Notes under the pieces: model-generated
Database searches by the model: none
Seen by the model: the letters and a program-made list of their open reading frames with translations, nothing else
Told to the model about the DNA's origin: nothing
In this document: positions 49,056 to 58,519 of the stretch, piece after piece
Layout: every line of letters starts with the position of its first letter
Position numbering within the stretch: the stretch's first letter is position 1
Made by a program: the position numbers and the translations under genes
NCBI GenBank assembly: GCA_024138015.1
Contig: JAMXBB010000009.1
Coordinates: 43,576,464-43,640,463 of the forward strand
Direction of reading: 5' to 3'
From: Lumnitzera littorea
Lineage: Eukaryota; Streptophyta; Magnoliopsida; Myrtales; Combretaceae
Length of the DNA stretch: 64,000 nt

Positions 49056-49600
49056 CTAAGTAAGTTTTTCCCCCTTAATTTTCCTTTCTCTTCCTTATGC
49101 TGCAGCAATTGGGTTATGTGTATTCTTCCTTTTATGCATATTGTTTCTGGCCTGCTGATTTCTTTTGATTATTCATCCATGCTATGCATCCTTTCTTTGA
49201 GTTTCTTGATCTCATATGTTATAATGATGCCTCATCTAGTTAGATTTCATTATGCTCTGTCCATTCCAAATTTTATTGGTTAATTTGCTTGTCATTCTTC
49301 ATTCATGCTAGTTAGGGTTAGCAATGGGCGATCATTATTCTGGGTCATTTTGTGTCTCTTATATGTATAGACGCTTGTTTTTCCTCGTTAATTAGTGTGT
49401 AGTGGAATTCGTTGGAAGTGTTTGCCACTCATTTCTTTTCCACCACCTCGTTTTCTAGCTGCACTCCATATGTTTGTTGAAATGCCCCAATGAGCGTTCC
49501 TTTCACATTTTTCCCCATTGTTCTTCCTGTTTTTCTGTTTGCTTCAAATTATGTGCGATATGGATGTCCATGTTTGATTTGGATTATTGCCTCTTTTCAG
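49056..49600 (+). other. Possible leader intron of element 3
   Basis: CTAAGTAAGTTTTT near 49056 could serve as donor, and TTGCCTCTTTTCAG at 49587-49600 is a good acceptor just before the ATG at 49609. There is no coding evidence in between. A spliced leader is plausible but unproven. Confidence 0.35.
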
Positions 49601-49608
49601 GTATTCAG

Positions 49609-50913
49609 ATGGCTAATCGATCTAAGCTTTCCGTTCACCAGAAATCCAAATTTACGGCATCCTCTTCGTCACAATCCGGCGCAATTGTTGAACCACTGGC
49701 GACTCTTCCCCCTATAGAGCACCCAATGCTCCAATTTAAGTAGGACTACTAAGTGCAACGCTACCAATTACTTCAGTTTAAGCCCTTTAGCGAGACCCTT
49801 CGGTTGGATTGGGATGTTCTCGCTCAATTAGAGCTCACCACCGAAATGAAGGAGCTTTTGGATGGTACCGTTTGGGAGCGCCTATTATCCTTTGAAGCTC
49901 CAGTTTATAAAGAGCTGACCTTGGAATTTTTGTGCACTTATAAGCTGTATAAAGACAGTGCTACTAGTATGGGCCCAAAACGTAAATTACACTTCACCTT
50001 GAGTGGCCATCCATTCCACATGTCCATCGCTTAACTAAGCCGATATCTTGGTTTATATGCAGAAAGATATACACGGACGGAAGAATTCCAAAGTCTCTCG
50101 TGTTGTTTTCCTCGTGGCATCACGGTAGGGTCCTTTTGGAATGAGATCACGGTTGGCGATGCCTATGATCCAGCCAGGAGTAAGGCCTCTCAATTAGTCA
50201 AGCCTTAATACCGGGTTCTTCACTGGCTCTTCTCCCATACCTTGACTGGTAGAGGCCTTAGCACCGGGGTAGTGTCTAACAAGGATTGCCTCTATCTTTA
50301 TAGTGTCATCCATAAGCACCCCATCAATCTAGCCATTGAAATCGTCGAACTCTTCAACCACCAAGCCACCACCATTCGGAAGAAAGGGCATATTTGCTGT
50401 AGCCCTTATATTACATTACTGGTGCAGGCTATGAGAACTAAGGTTGTCGCTTGGCCCTCACTTACTTTCATTAGCCAAGTCACTCCTATGCGCCTCAATT
50501 CCTTCCGCCTCATGAACCTCCTACCATCAAGAAGTCAAGGTCGACGCTCTCGCAGCAGCACATCTCAGGGTCAAACGTCTTCAGCCAGCTTAGACGATAA
50601 ATTTGATTTGTTGCTGTTTGAGGTTCGTTATATATGAGAGAGTGTGGATAAACTTCATCTTCGACAGGACAGAATGGAAGAATTTCTTAAAATGAAAGCG
50701 TCGGCTACTAATGAAGAGGCGAGTGAGGAAAAGGAAGAGGAGGATGAGAGTAGTGAGGAAGAGGCTGATGAGGAGGGTGAAGATGAGGAGGCTGGAGAAA
50801 GTGATGAGGATGATGAGGATGATGAGGAGGGTGATGACGATGATGATGCTACTATGGCTGAGGCATCATCTGATGAGGAGGCTGAGGAGACGGATTCTGA
50901 TCACTCTTCTTAG
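49609..50913 (+). pseudogene. Single ORF of element 3, plant-transposon-protein type with acidic tail
   Basis: One reading frame of 434 codons with no frameshift but five stops (49741, 49750, 50032, 50206, 50635). A Ser-rich basic N-terminus (about residues 1-40) is followed by a globular part (about 50-330; FETLRLDWD-type start, LEFLCTYKLY, SGHPFHMSIA, RYLGLYAERY, SVIHKHPINLA). It resembles the 'putative plant transposon protein' / Athila ORF1 domain found in many plant LTR elements. Last comes an almost pure Asp/Glu/Ser tail (about 365-434). Function is unknown in the family; it is not a gag or polymerase. Family assignment is from memory of the pattern, hence moderate confidence. Confidence 0.6.
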
Positions 50914-51095
50914 TTTCACATTTTTTGTGTTTTCTTTTATTGATCAAGACTTGTGAACTCCGTTATATATAATGATGCTGCTTCTTCATTTTGCATTTCT
51001 TTTCGACTGGCAGGGAAGTATTAGTTTCTTTTTATTACATATGTTTCCTTTTTCCCTGTGTTGCTTTTTCTTGCTGCTATGATTTTTTTTTTATG

Positions 51096-51131
51096 GTACA
51101 TTGGGGACAATGTACATTATTAAGTGTGGGG
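51096..51131 (+). ncRNA. Hairpin plus AAGTGTGGGG motif, copy 1
   Basis: GTACATTG (51096-51103), loop GGGA, CAATGTAC (51108-51115): a perfect 8-bp stem. AAGTGTGGGG follows at 51122-51131 after 6 nt. Confidence 0.6.
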
Positions 51132-51547
51132 AAGGGATATATATAAATTTGTTACTGTTTAGGAAATCAATTATTCATATTTGACTCAATTACTTTTTAA
51201 GTTAACTTGCAATAGGTGATTAATTGGTATTGAGCCAAATCAACCGTGTCATCTTGATTATTATTGATCTTATGATACTTTACTAGAATTGATTAGTCAA
51301 ATTTTTGGAAGGCAAAGTTACGAATTATTTAGCTTAGGATTTTAAGACTTGAGAATGGAGCAACATCATTAGTTGAGAGTTAGTCATGGTTATTTTTAAA
51401 TTTACTTTTGTGTATACCTTTTTCTTAGAAATTTTTAAGAGCCCTATAATTTTTAGCAAACAAACAAATGAAATTCTTCTTTTGAGAAACCCTTGAAAAA
51501 TCATAATGATTGAAGGTCAAAAGTAATAATAAGTGTATGAATAGAAA

Positions 51548-51755
51548 AATTGGTAAGGATTCGTCTTGGTCCATCAGAAGAGCGAGATTGAGTCCCAATG
51601 CCAATTCTAATGAAAAAATTGATATGGATCGGCCTTGGTCCGTCAGAAGAGCAAGGTTCTTTCCCGCTATCAATATAAGGAATAAGTTGGTATGGATCGG
51701 TCTTAATCCGTCAGAAGAGCGAGATTCTTTCCCGCTACCAACACAATTGTGCTTA
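51548..51755 (+). repeat. Three ~69-bp tandem repeats
   Basis: Units around 51558, 51626 and 51695 each carry GGATCGGTCTTGGTCC-like sequence followed by GTCAGAAGAGCGAGATT and CCCGCTACCAA. The 94-codon frame across them arises from the repeat. Confidence 0.8.
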
Positions 51756-51973
51756 AATAAGGTAAATTCAAAAGACCTCTCAATAAAAGCATGAACTAGG
51801 GGGATGATCAGAGGAAGAGTGGATGTAAAATGTGTTTGTTTTATATTATGATGCTTGGTGAGATGGAAAAGAGAATTGTATACACTTTAGTCAAATGGAT
51901 AAAATATTTATGACTCTTTCTCGGTTGGCGAGATGTTAAATCTAATTTTTAGTTTAAGAATCCTTAGTTAAAT

Positions 51974-52012
51974 GGCTCGGTTAAACGGCTCGGTTAAACG
52001 GCTCGGTTAAAC
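51974..52012 (+). repeat. Three 13-bp tandem repeats
   Basis: GGCTCGGTTAAAC repeated exactly three times at 51974, 51987 and 52000. Confidence 0.95.
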
Positions 52013-52225
52013 TTTGATTTTCATAAATTAACTAGTGAACTCTAGTATTAAGTATTGTTGGAGCATTCGAATATGGTCAGATGAAATTGGTTGACTTTAT
52101 TATTGCAAGTTAATTGAGAATGATTTTCTTACCTTTCTTCGGGTCAAGTGTATTCGTTCACAGGTTTCCTAAATAGTGATAAATTTTGTTTAGTGTTTCT
52201 TGTCCCGAAAGATTTGTTTTGATTT

Positions 52226-52265
52226 ATTTGCTTGAGGACAAGCAAATGCTCAAGTGTGGGGAAAT
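52226..52265 (+). ncRNA. Hairpin plus AAGTGTGGGG motif, copy 2, at the polypurine tract
   Basis: ATTTGCTTG (52226-52234), loop AGGA, CAAGCAAAT (52239-52247): a perfect 9-bp stem. AAGTGTGGGG at 52252-52261 follows after 4 nt and runs into the polypurine tract next to the LTR. Confidence 0.6.
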
Positions 52266-52266
52266 T

Positions 52267-53476
52267 TAATAACTCTGATTTTAAACATATTTTATATGGT
52301 GATTTTATGGTATTTCCCTCACATTTTTGGTTTTCTTTAAAGAAATTGATACTTAATTGAGTAAAATGTTGATTTCAGGGTTTAAACGCGTTCTAGGCTC
52401 GAAAATGAAGAAAACGAATCAAGTTTCACTCAATTCCGAGTTCAAATGAAGAAGTTTTGAAGTTGTGCAGAAATTTTGCCTTAGTGCAGAAAGTTACACG
52501 ACCTGGGGACATGGCCATGTCCCAGGCCGTGTCTGGTGACGAAAATAAAATCCGTGTAATACACATATATAAGGAGATCTTAGGGTTTAAAAGGGAAAGA
52601 GACATTACAGAAAGGGGAGAGACATAAGAGACGAGAGGAGACTTGAGGAGAACATTAATCAAGAAGCGAGAACAACATCGATTTCAAGATTAGAGAGATT
52701 GTTCATCAATCAAAAGGGGTTTTTTATGCTTTATTTTATATTTTAGATGGAACTCGTTTTTAGATTCGTTATGATAGCTTAGAATTCAAGTATTTAGGAT
52801 TATGGAACCTAGGGTTTCATGTAACCCTTGAGTTGAATTATAAGTTCAATAAAGCTTCTATCTTTTCTTGATTCAATTATGTTGTTTAATTATGGATTGA
52901 TAATTCTAGAGTGTCAATATATGATATTATGCATGTTGATTGAGAAATTGCATGTGTAATTAGATCTTAGTATAATTGGAGAGAATTATATGTGTACTTA
53001 GAGATAAGATACATGTTTCTTCCGGAAAAGCTGATTATTTGTGTGGGAATTCATTATATACTAATGCGATTCTAAGTTATATTACTAAGTGAAGAGATTT
53101 CGGTAAATAATTTAGGATTAGGGTTAATATGCTTGAGAAAGATATTAGCTTTAATTGTGAATCCCTCCAGTCAAGAATAATAGAAACTAAATTCAATATA
53201 TTTTAAAAGGTTATATGTTAAACACTAGGGGAAATAATTCCTAAATACATCATTGCATACTTGAAGTCGTTAGTAGTTTATTGCTTTCTAATTTGTTTAA
53301 TTAAGTCTCATAATTAGTTTAGTTTGTTAATTTCAGTATTTTTAATTCATTCAACTTATCACAATTTTCCGGTTAGATAATAAAGCTAAAGTTAAATTAG
53401 TACTCAAAATCTCTAAGGGATCGACTCGGACTCACATCCGCTAATTAAAATTGATAGGTGCATTTGCCTGATATTA
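52267..53476 (+). repeat. 3' LTR of element 3
   Basis: Full-length, 1210 bp. It starts TAATAACTCTG (from TGATAACTCTG) and ends TATTA. It contains the perfect 18-bp palindrome GGGACATGGCCATGTCCC at 52506-52523 and TATATAAGG near 52566. Confidence 0.85.
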
Positions 53477-53481
53477 GTGCT

Positions 53482-54180
53482 CTAAGGAGATCTAGTGGAT
53501 AGCACTGACAAGAATAAACCTAAGGAGGAAAAGGATGTTAGAAAACCCAAAGTCAAGGAGGAAGAGGAGACTTGTGTCTATGCCGACTAGGGAGAAGTCA
53601 TGACCCTAGTCTTGAGACAAGTACTAAGTTCTCTATTTAACTCTAAGATAGACTAGAGGAAGAATTTATTTCATACTGAGTGTATCGTCAAGGGCTAATT
53701 ATGCACAATCATTGTGTGTACTAATGTCATTGCATAGTCCTTTATGCAAAGGTTAGGACTACTGACCTTAAGACATCCTTGACCTTATAAGTTGTATTAG
53801 CTTCATGATAAGAGTACCTTGCACATAACTAAACAAGTGATCGTACCATTTAGTGTTGGTAATGTGTATAGGGATGAAGTAGTATGTGATGTCGTCCTTA
53901 TAGGAGCATCATACCTATTGCTTGGACAACTTTAGTTGTTCGACCGATGTGTTACTTACGATGGGTATAAAAATACCTATGCCTTTGTTAACGATGGAAC
54001 GAAGATTGTTACAACCCATTACCTTGTCCTAAGTAAATGAAACTCATAATCAACTCACTTGAGCTAGTAAGAAGAAAGCCTTGGTGATGAGCTGAAGAGA
54101 GCTCTAAGCCACTGAAAAAGCTGAAGAGCCTATGTTTCTATTGATTAGAAGATTATTGGAGATGAGAGATTTAGAGGATA
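53482..54180 (+). pseudogene. Ty3/gypsy protease region of element 4
   Basis: Follows element 3 and continues the interrupted gypsy frame. An acidic linker (DKNKPKEEKD) is followed by the protease (QRLGLLTL, ITKQVIVPFSVGNVY, LLLGQL). At 53714-53719 the frame reads Val then Cys (IIV-CTNVIA) where the family has Asp-x-Gly-Ser between them. The catalytic triad has thus been removed by a clean in-frame loss of four codons. Several further stops are present. Confidence 0.75.
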
Positions 54181-55090
54181 TTCTTGATGAAATTTAAAGC
54201 CTGCTAAATGAGTTCTTCGATTTGTTTCCTGAAGAACTGCCTCCAGTCTGAGGCATTGAGCATTGTATTGATCTATAGCCAGGCGTTACTTTGCTAAACC
54301 GACCTACATATAAAATGAACCATGAGTAGGCTATTAAGCTGAAGAGATAGGTGGATGAGCTCATATAGTAAGGATATGTGAGGGAGAGCATGAGCTCTTA
54401 TGCAGTATCAACTCTGCTCATTCTAAAGAAAGATGGTTTATGATGTATGTACATTGATAGTTGAGTAATCAATCGAATTACTGTCAAGTATAGATACTCA
54501 ATATTGAGGCTGATGATATGTTAAATGAGCTTAATGGTGCAAAAATGTTCTCTAAGATTGATCTACAAAGTGGCTACCACCAAATTTGTATGAGACTGGG
54601 TGATGAGTGGAAGACTGCATTTAAGACTAGGCATAGACTCTATGAATGACTAGTTATCCCGTTTGGACTTACTAATGTGCTAAGCTCATTCAAGAGATTG
54701 ATGAACCATGTAATGCACCCCCTGATTGGAAGAGGTGTGGTTGTGTACTTTGATGACATATTGGTATACGGTACCGACTTGAACAACTATGTTCAACATC
54801 TCTGAATAGTATTTAACATTTTGTGAACAGAGAAGTTATATGGAAATTTAAAAAAGTATACATTTTGCAAGGATGAAGTGATCTTTCTTGGGTTTATGGT
54901 GTTAAGGGAAGGAATCTGAGCAAGTGAAGAAAAGATCTAAGTTATTCTAGAATGGCCAACACCGAAGGCTATTACTAAAGTCTAAAGTTTCATGGCCTAG
55001 CTTCTTTCTTTAGGTGATTTATTAAGGACTTCAGTACAATCGCCACCCCTTTGACTAAGTTGACAAAGAAGGGTAACGGGTTCTGATGGG
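54181..55090 (+). pseudogene. Ty3/gypsy reverse transcriptase of element 4
   Basis: Recognisable from ELPPV-GIEH (about 54235) through STLLILKKDG and ITVKYRYSI. The palm motif VYFDDILVY (54743-54769) is followed by the thumb (FHGLASFF near 54988) and FIKDFSTIATPLTKL. The catalytic FDD is intact, but stops and small frameshifts are spread through the domain. The enzyme would copy element RNA into DNA; this copy cannot. Confidence 0.85.
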
Positions 55091-55560
55091 ATGATTGAGC
55101 TGAACAGAGCTCTAGAGAGATCAAGGAGAAGGCTACCTCAGCGCCTGTCCTATCATAACCAAACTTTGATAAGCCTTTTCAGTTAGAATGTAATGCTGCA
55201 GGAGTTGGAATTGGTGCCACGTTGATGTAGGAGTGACGACCTATCGCCTACTACGGTGAGAAGCTTTGTGGTCTTGCCTTGAACTATTTTATATATGAGA
55301 AATAGTTATACTTTCTCTACCAAGCCCTCATTATTTGGCAACACTATCTATTGCCTTGAGACTTTGTCATTTACACCGACCATAAATCCTTGAAGCATCT
55401 TGGGAGCCAGAATACACTTTTGAAAAGGCAAGCCAAGTCGTTAGAGTTCATGGAAAGATTTTCCTATGTGATTCGGTACAAGAAGAGAAGCACAAACGTG
55501 GTCGTTGATGCTTTATCATGACGGCAAGCCTTATAAACCACTTTTCAAACAAAATTATTG
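55091..55560 (+). pseudogene. Ty3/gypsy RNase H of element 4
   Basis: FDKPFQLECNAAGVGIGATL is the start of RNase H, with the first catalytic Asp read as Asn (codon 55192-55194, AAT). Then PIAYYGEKL, ALIIWQHYLLP, VIYTDHKSLKHL and YVIRYKKRSTNVVVDALS follow. The last motif is followed by TGA where Arg (CGA) is expected. Confidence 0.85.
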
Positions 55561-55785
55561 GGATTTTTGCTTATCACTAAGTAATATGCTAATGACCTTC
55601 ACTTCGATCCCATTGTTGAATAGTGTCTAAAAGGAGTAGTTGTTGGAGGATATTATCTTAAGGATAGCTATATGTTCAAGGACAGAAAGTTCTGTATACC
55701 AAATTGTTCCATGCATAAGCTATTAGTTAAGGAAGCTCATAGAGGAGGGTCATCTAGTCATTTTGGGGAGACTAAGACAACCAAC
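55561..55785 (+). pseudogene. Ty3/gypsy integrase, N-terminal zinc-binding part only
   Basis: HKLLVKEAHRGGSSSHFGETKT (55712-55777) gives the HH half of the HHCC zinc motif. The frame then runs into the Tat-like LTR at 55786, so the CC half and integrase core must lie beyond the right edge of the window or be lost. Confidence 0.75.
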
Positions 55786-58372
55786 TATCAAACCTGGTTT
55801 TTTCCTCCCGATTTTTTATAAATTAGCCTTTTTTAAACCAATTAGTATTAAACTCTACTCGTTTAATATTGACCTTTGACTAGGGTATAAAGAAAACTAG
55901 TTTTTTATATCTTAGAAATGCTTTGGAGTCACCACTCGATTGGAGTTGGGAAAAATAGTTCAATTATAACCAATTGGGTGGATTAGTTAGCTACTGGTCT
56001 AACAAGAAAACTAATTTTACACAACGGTTTTCTAAAACGAGAGATTTAGATCTAGAGACTATCCTATTAAATCTTAAATGAGTACCACTTTTTAACTTTC
56101 CAAATTTAATTTTGCTTTTCAGTAATACCTTTTTTCAATTTTTAAATGACTAATCATATCACATGTGACTAATTTAATTAATTTACATAAATTTTTACAA
56201 AGATGGAAAAAAATAAAACTTTAACATATTATAAGTTGCCCGTGCATATAAGTGCTTATGTATCTAATATTTAGGATCAGATTTCTGTAGTTCATTGATG
56301 AAAATATTAGCAGGTTGAACTGATTTTAGTTTTAAAAAAAGATTGGGTTTACATTCTTTACTAGTTTTAATTTATTTAAAATTTTTTTCTAAAGGGTCAT
56401 AAATCGAAATTTATTTGTGGAAAGTTCTAAAAATATCCTAATTTAGGAGTGGTCTACTTATTTTTATTTATTTTTGGAAAGTTGATTTTCTAAGTGATAA
56501 GATAACTTTATTATTATTTTTATTATTTATTCCTTTACTTTTTATTGTTATTTTTTAATTTTGTGGTTAAAATGTGAAAATAAAAATAAAAATAAAATTA
56601 AATACTTCTTCTTCTTTCTTTTTTTTTTCTTTCTTCTTTTTCTCGCCTTTTTTCTCTTTTTCTCTTTTCCTTATTCTTTTTCCATTTTTTTTCAGATTTT
56701 TCTTTTATTTTAAGTTACAATTACATATTGAAATAAATAAATAAATAATATAAAAAAAAATCAATTGAAGTAATAAAACAACAATCTAATGAATAAGAGG
56801 GCTTTAGATCGGATTAGTAGGGGACGAGTCGTAGAGCGTCGGATCAGGTTGTTTGGGTTGGATCTTCAGGTTGGATGGTTGGTTAAGTGCAACAACTTGG
56901 AGGGGGTATTTTCTAAGGTGATTTAGTTACAAAAAAGAGCAAGAAATGGTGGGTTTATGTCAATTAGATTGGGTTTGTGGGGGTTTGGATCAATGCTGAG
57001 GTGTATGGAGGTGGTTTTAGGTGGTGGCGGCACAAGATGGTAGCTACGGTAGTCAAGTGTATGGTATGTAGAGTGCAAAAGAGGATGTGTGAGAAAGAGA
57101 GAGAGTCCATTTGAGTGTGTGTTGTTGGTATGTTTCTTATGCGTGATATCTAGTAGGGGTAGAGTGGTTATGTATGTGTAGATTTTGTGAGTAAGAGAGA
57201 GAGTGTGCCCTAATCTGTGTGTATTTATGTGTAAATTGGTGTTTATGTGTATTTAGTTGTGTTTACAAGTATGGTATAATAGTGGTGTATGGCTATGTGT
57301 GTGCTTGCATTCGGAGAAAGAGAGATTAGTCGAGTGTGTGTGTATGGTTCTAGCTATAGAGGAGAGTGGGTCGGTGGGTTTGGTGATGTCAGGTCGAGAG
57401 ATAGAGATATTAACCGAGAGAGAGATCCATTGCCTTGTGTTTGGGCATTAGTGTGTAGTGGTTTAGTGAGAGAGAAGGTAATGTTTGATAGGGAAAGTGA
57501 TGTTCGAGAGAGAGTTTGCTTGAGAGGAGTTTGTATGTGTTCGAAAAAAATGGCCCTACTACTTGCATGTTTATGTGTTTTTTTTATTAAAGTGAGAGAG
57601 AGAAAGTTAGTAGAGAGGGAGAGAGTGACCCCCTGATTTGTGTTTGTGGTTGTGTTTCTCTTCAAAGAGAGAGCCCCACCCACCCTCCCCATGTATGTGT
57701 TTTCTCTTTTCTTTTCTTTTTTCTTTTTCTAACTAGAAAGTGAGGGAAAGAAAAGGAAAGGGGAGAAGAAAGGGTGGGTGGGGGTGAGGTAGGGTGGAAG
57801 AAAATGCGTTGTTAAGGCTAATCATAAAGTGCTACGTATCATAATCAGATACGTGGCCTAATGATGCCTTGACATGTGGTAGCACATGGAGTGTGAAAAA
57901 AAGAAAAGGATAAGGCATTTTTATGCCTCTAGTGAGTTTTGAACTCTTAATCCTAAACCAAACTCAAATGTAATGTCCATGTACTTATTCATTAGGTTGT
58001 TGCCTTATGTCTTGTCCATATGTACAATTAAGGCTAGGTTAGCATAGGCTAGATTCAAATCTAAGCCCAAGCCAAACCATTCACTCCTTAGTTAATTAAA
58101 AAATTCTATTATATTTAAACCATCTAAAAAATCATTATTTTCTAACTTCCTTAAATTTTCTATTTTTTCAATTTTTCTAAATTTTTTCATTTTTTTATAT
58201 ATTTTTATAAATTTCTTTTTTTTTTGTGATTTTTCCTATTTTTGTATTTTTTGGATTTTTCTAAAATTTATTATTTTTTAAAAAATTTATTATTTTTTTT
58301 GGGTTTTCTTTAATTTTTTTTTTATTTTTTTTTGTATTTTTCCTAATTTATGCCCTTTAACACATTCTATAA
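55786..58372 (-). mobile_element. LTR (3' copy) of a Tat/Ogre-like element, minus orientation
   Basis: On the minus strand the LTR ends GGTTTGATA at 55786, and 150 bp before this reads GAGTGGTGACTCCAAAGC, as in the solo LTR ending at 38445. The start is near 58372 but blurred by T/A-rich sequence. It contains a tRNA-like segment (57936-57999), a T-rich tract, and a GA/GT-rich, GC-richer part (56800-57800). Frames at 57257-57692 on both strands come from (GA)n/(GT)n composition. The 3'-LTR reading fits the tandem-repeat region that precedes it on the minus strand. Confidence 0.65.
57936..58006 (-). ncRNA. tRNA-like segment in the minus-strand Tat-like LTR
   Basis: Minus strand CAACCTAATGAATAAG (A-box region, start 57999) and GAGTTCAAAAC (B box, start 57946), 53 bp apart, almost the spacing of the copy at 35824-35886. 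The A box has three mismatches to consensus, all transitions. It is followed by CTCAC as in the first copy. Confidence 0.4.
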
Positions 58373-58519
58373 ATTTTGAAAAATAAAAAAGGGAAGCAAA
58401 AAAAGGACTGTTTATAACTGCTCCTCTTTATGGTGAAGTTTAAGCAAAACTTTGCTATAAAGATAAAAGAGACACTATTTCTGCCCTATAGGTGGATTTT
58501 GTCTTAAAAGGCGCTACAG

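Larger units (their letters stand above)
50935..52266 (+). other. 3' untranslated region of element 3
   Basis: Non-coding. It contains two hairpins each followed by AAGTGTGGGG (51096-51131 and 52226-52261), three ~69-bp repeats, and three 13-bp repeats. The second AAGTGTGGGGAAATT adjoins the 3' LTR and is the polypurine tract. Confidence 0.75.
48075..53476 (+). mobile_element. Non-autonomous LTR element (element 3) nested in element 4
   Basis: Two copies of one LTR (48075-48783, truncated; 52267-53476, full) enclose a single ORF. It is flanked by GTGTT (48070-48074) and GTGCT (53477-53481), a target duplication with one C/T change. LTR ends are TGATA and TATTA (from TATCA). In the first 150 bp the LTRs differ by about three substitutions and one small insertion, so it is much younger than its host element. 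The LTR end resembles Athila types. No gag, protease or RT is present. A deletion removed the rest of the 5' LTR and the primer binding site. Confidence 0.8.

Noticed and set aside
50711..50956. 81-codon Arg/Met-rich frame
   Set aside because: Shadow of the Asp/Glu-coding (GAT/GAG) tail of the element 3 ORF in another frame.
57257..57692. 112- and 115-codon frames on opposite strands
   Set aside because: Sequence is (GA)n/(GT)n-rich and the peptides are low-complexity.
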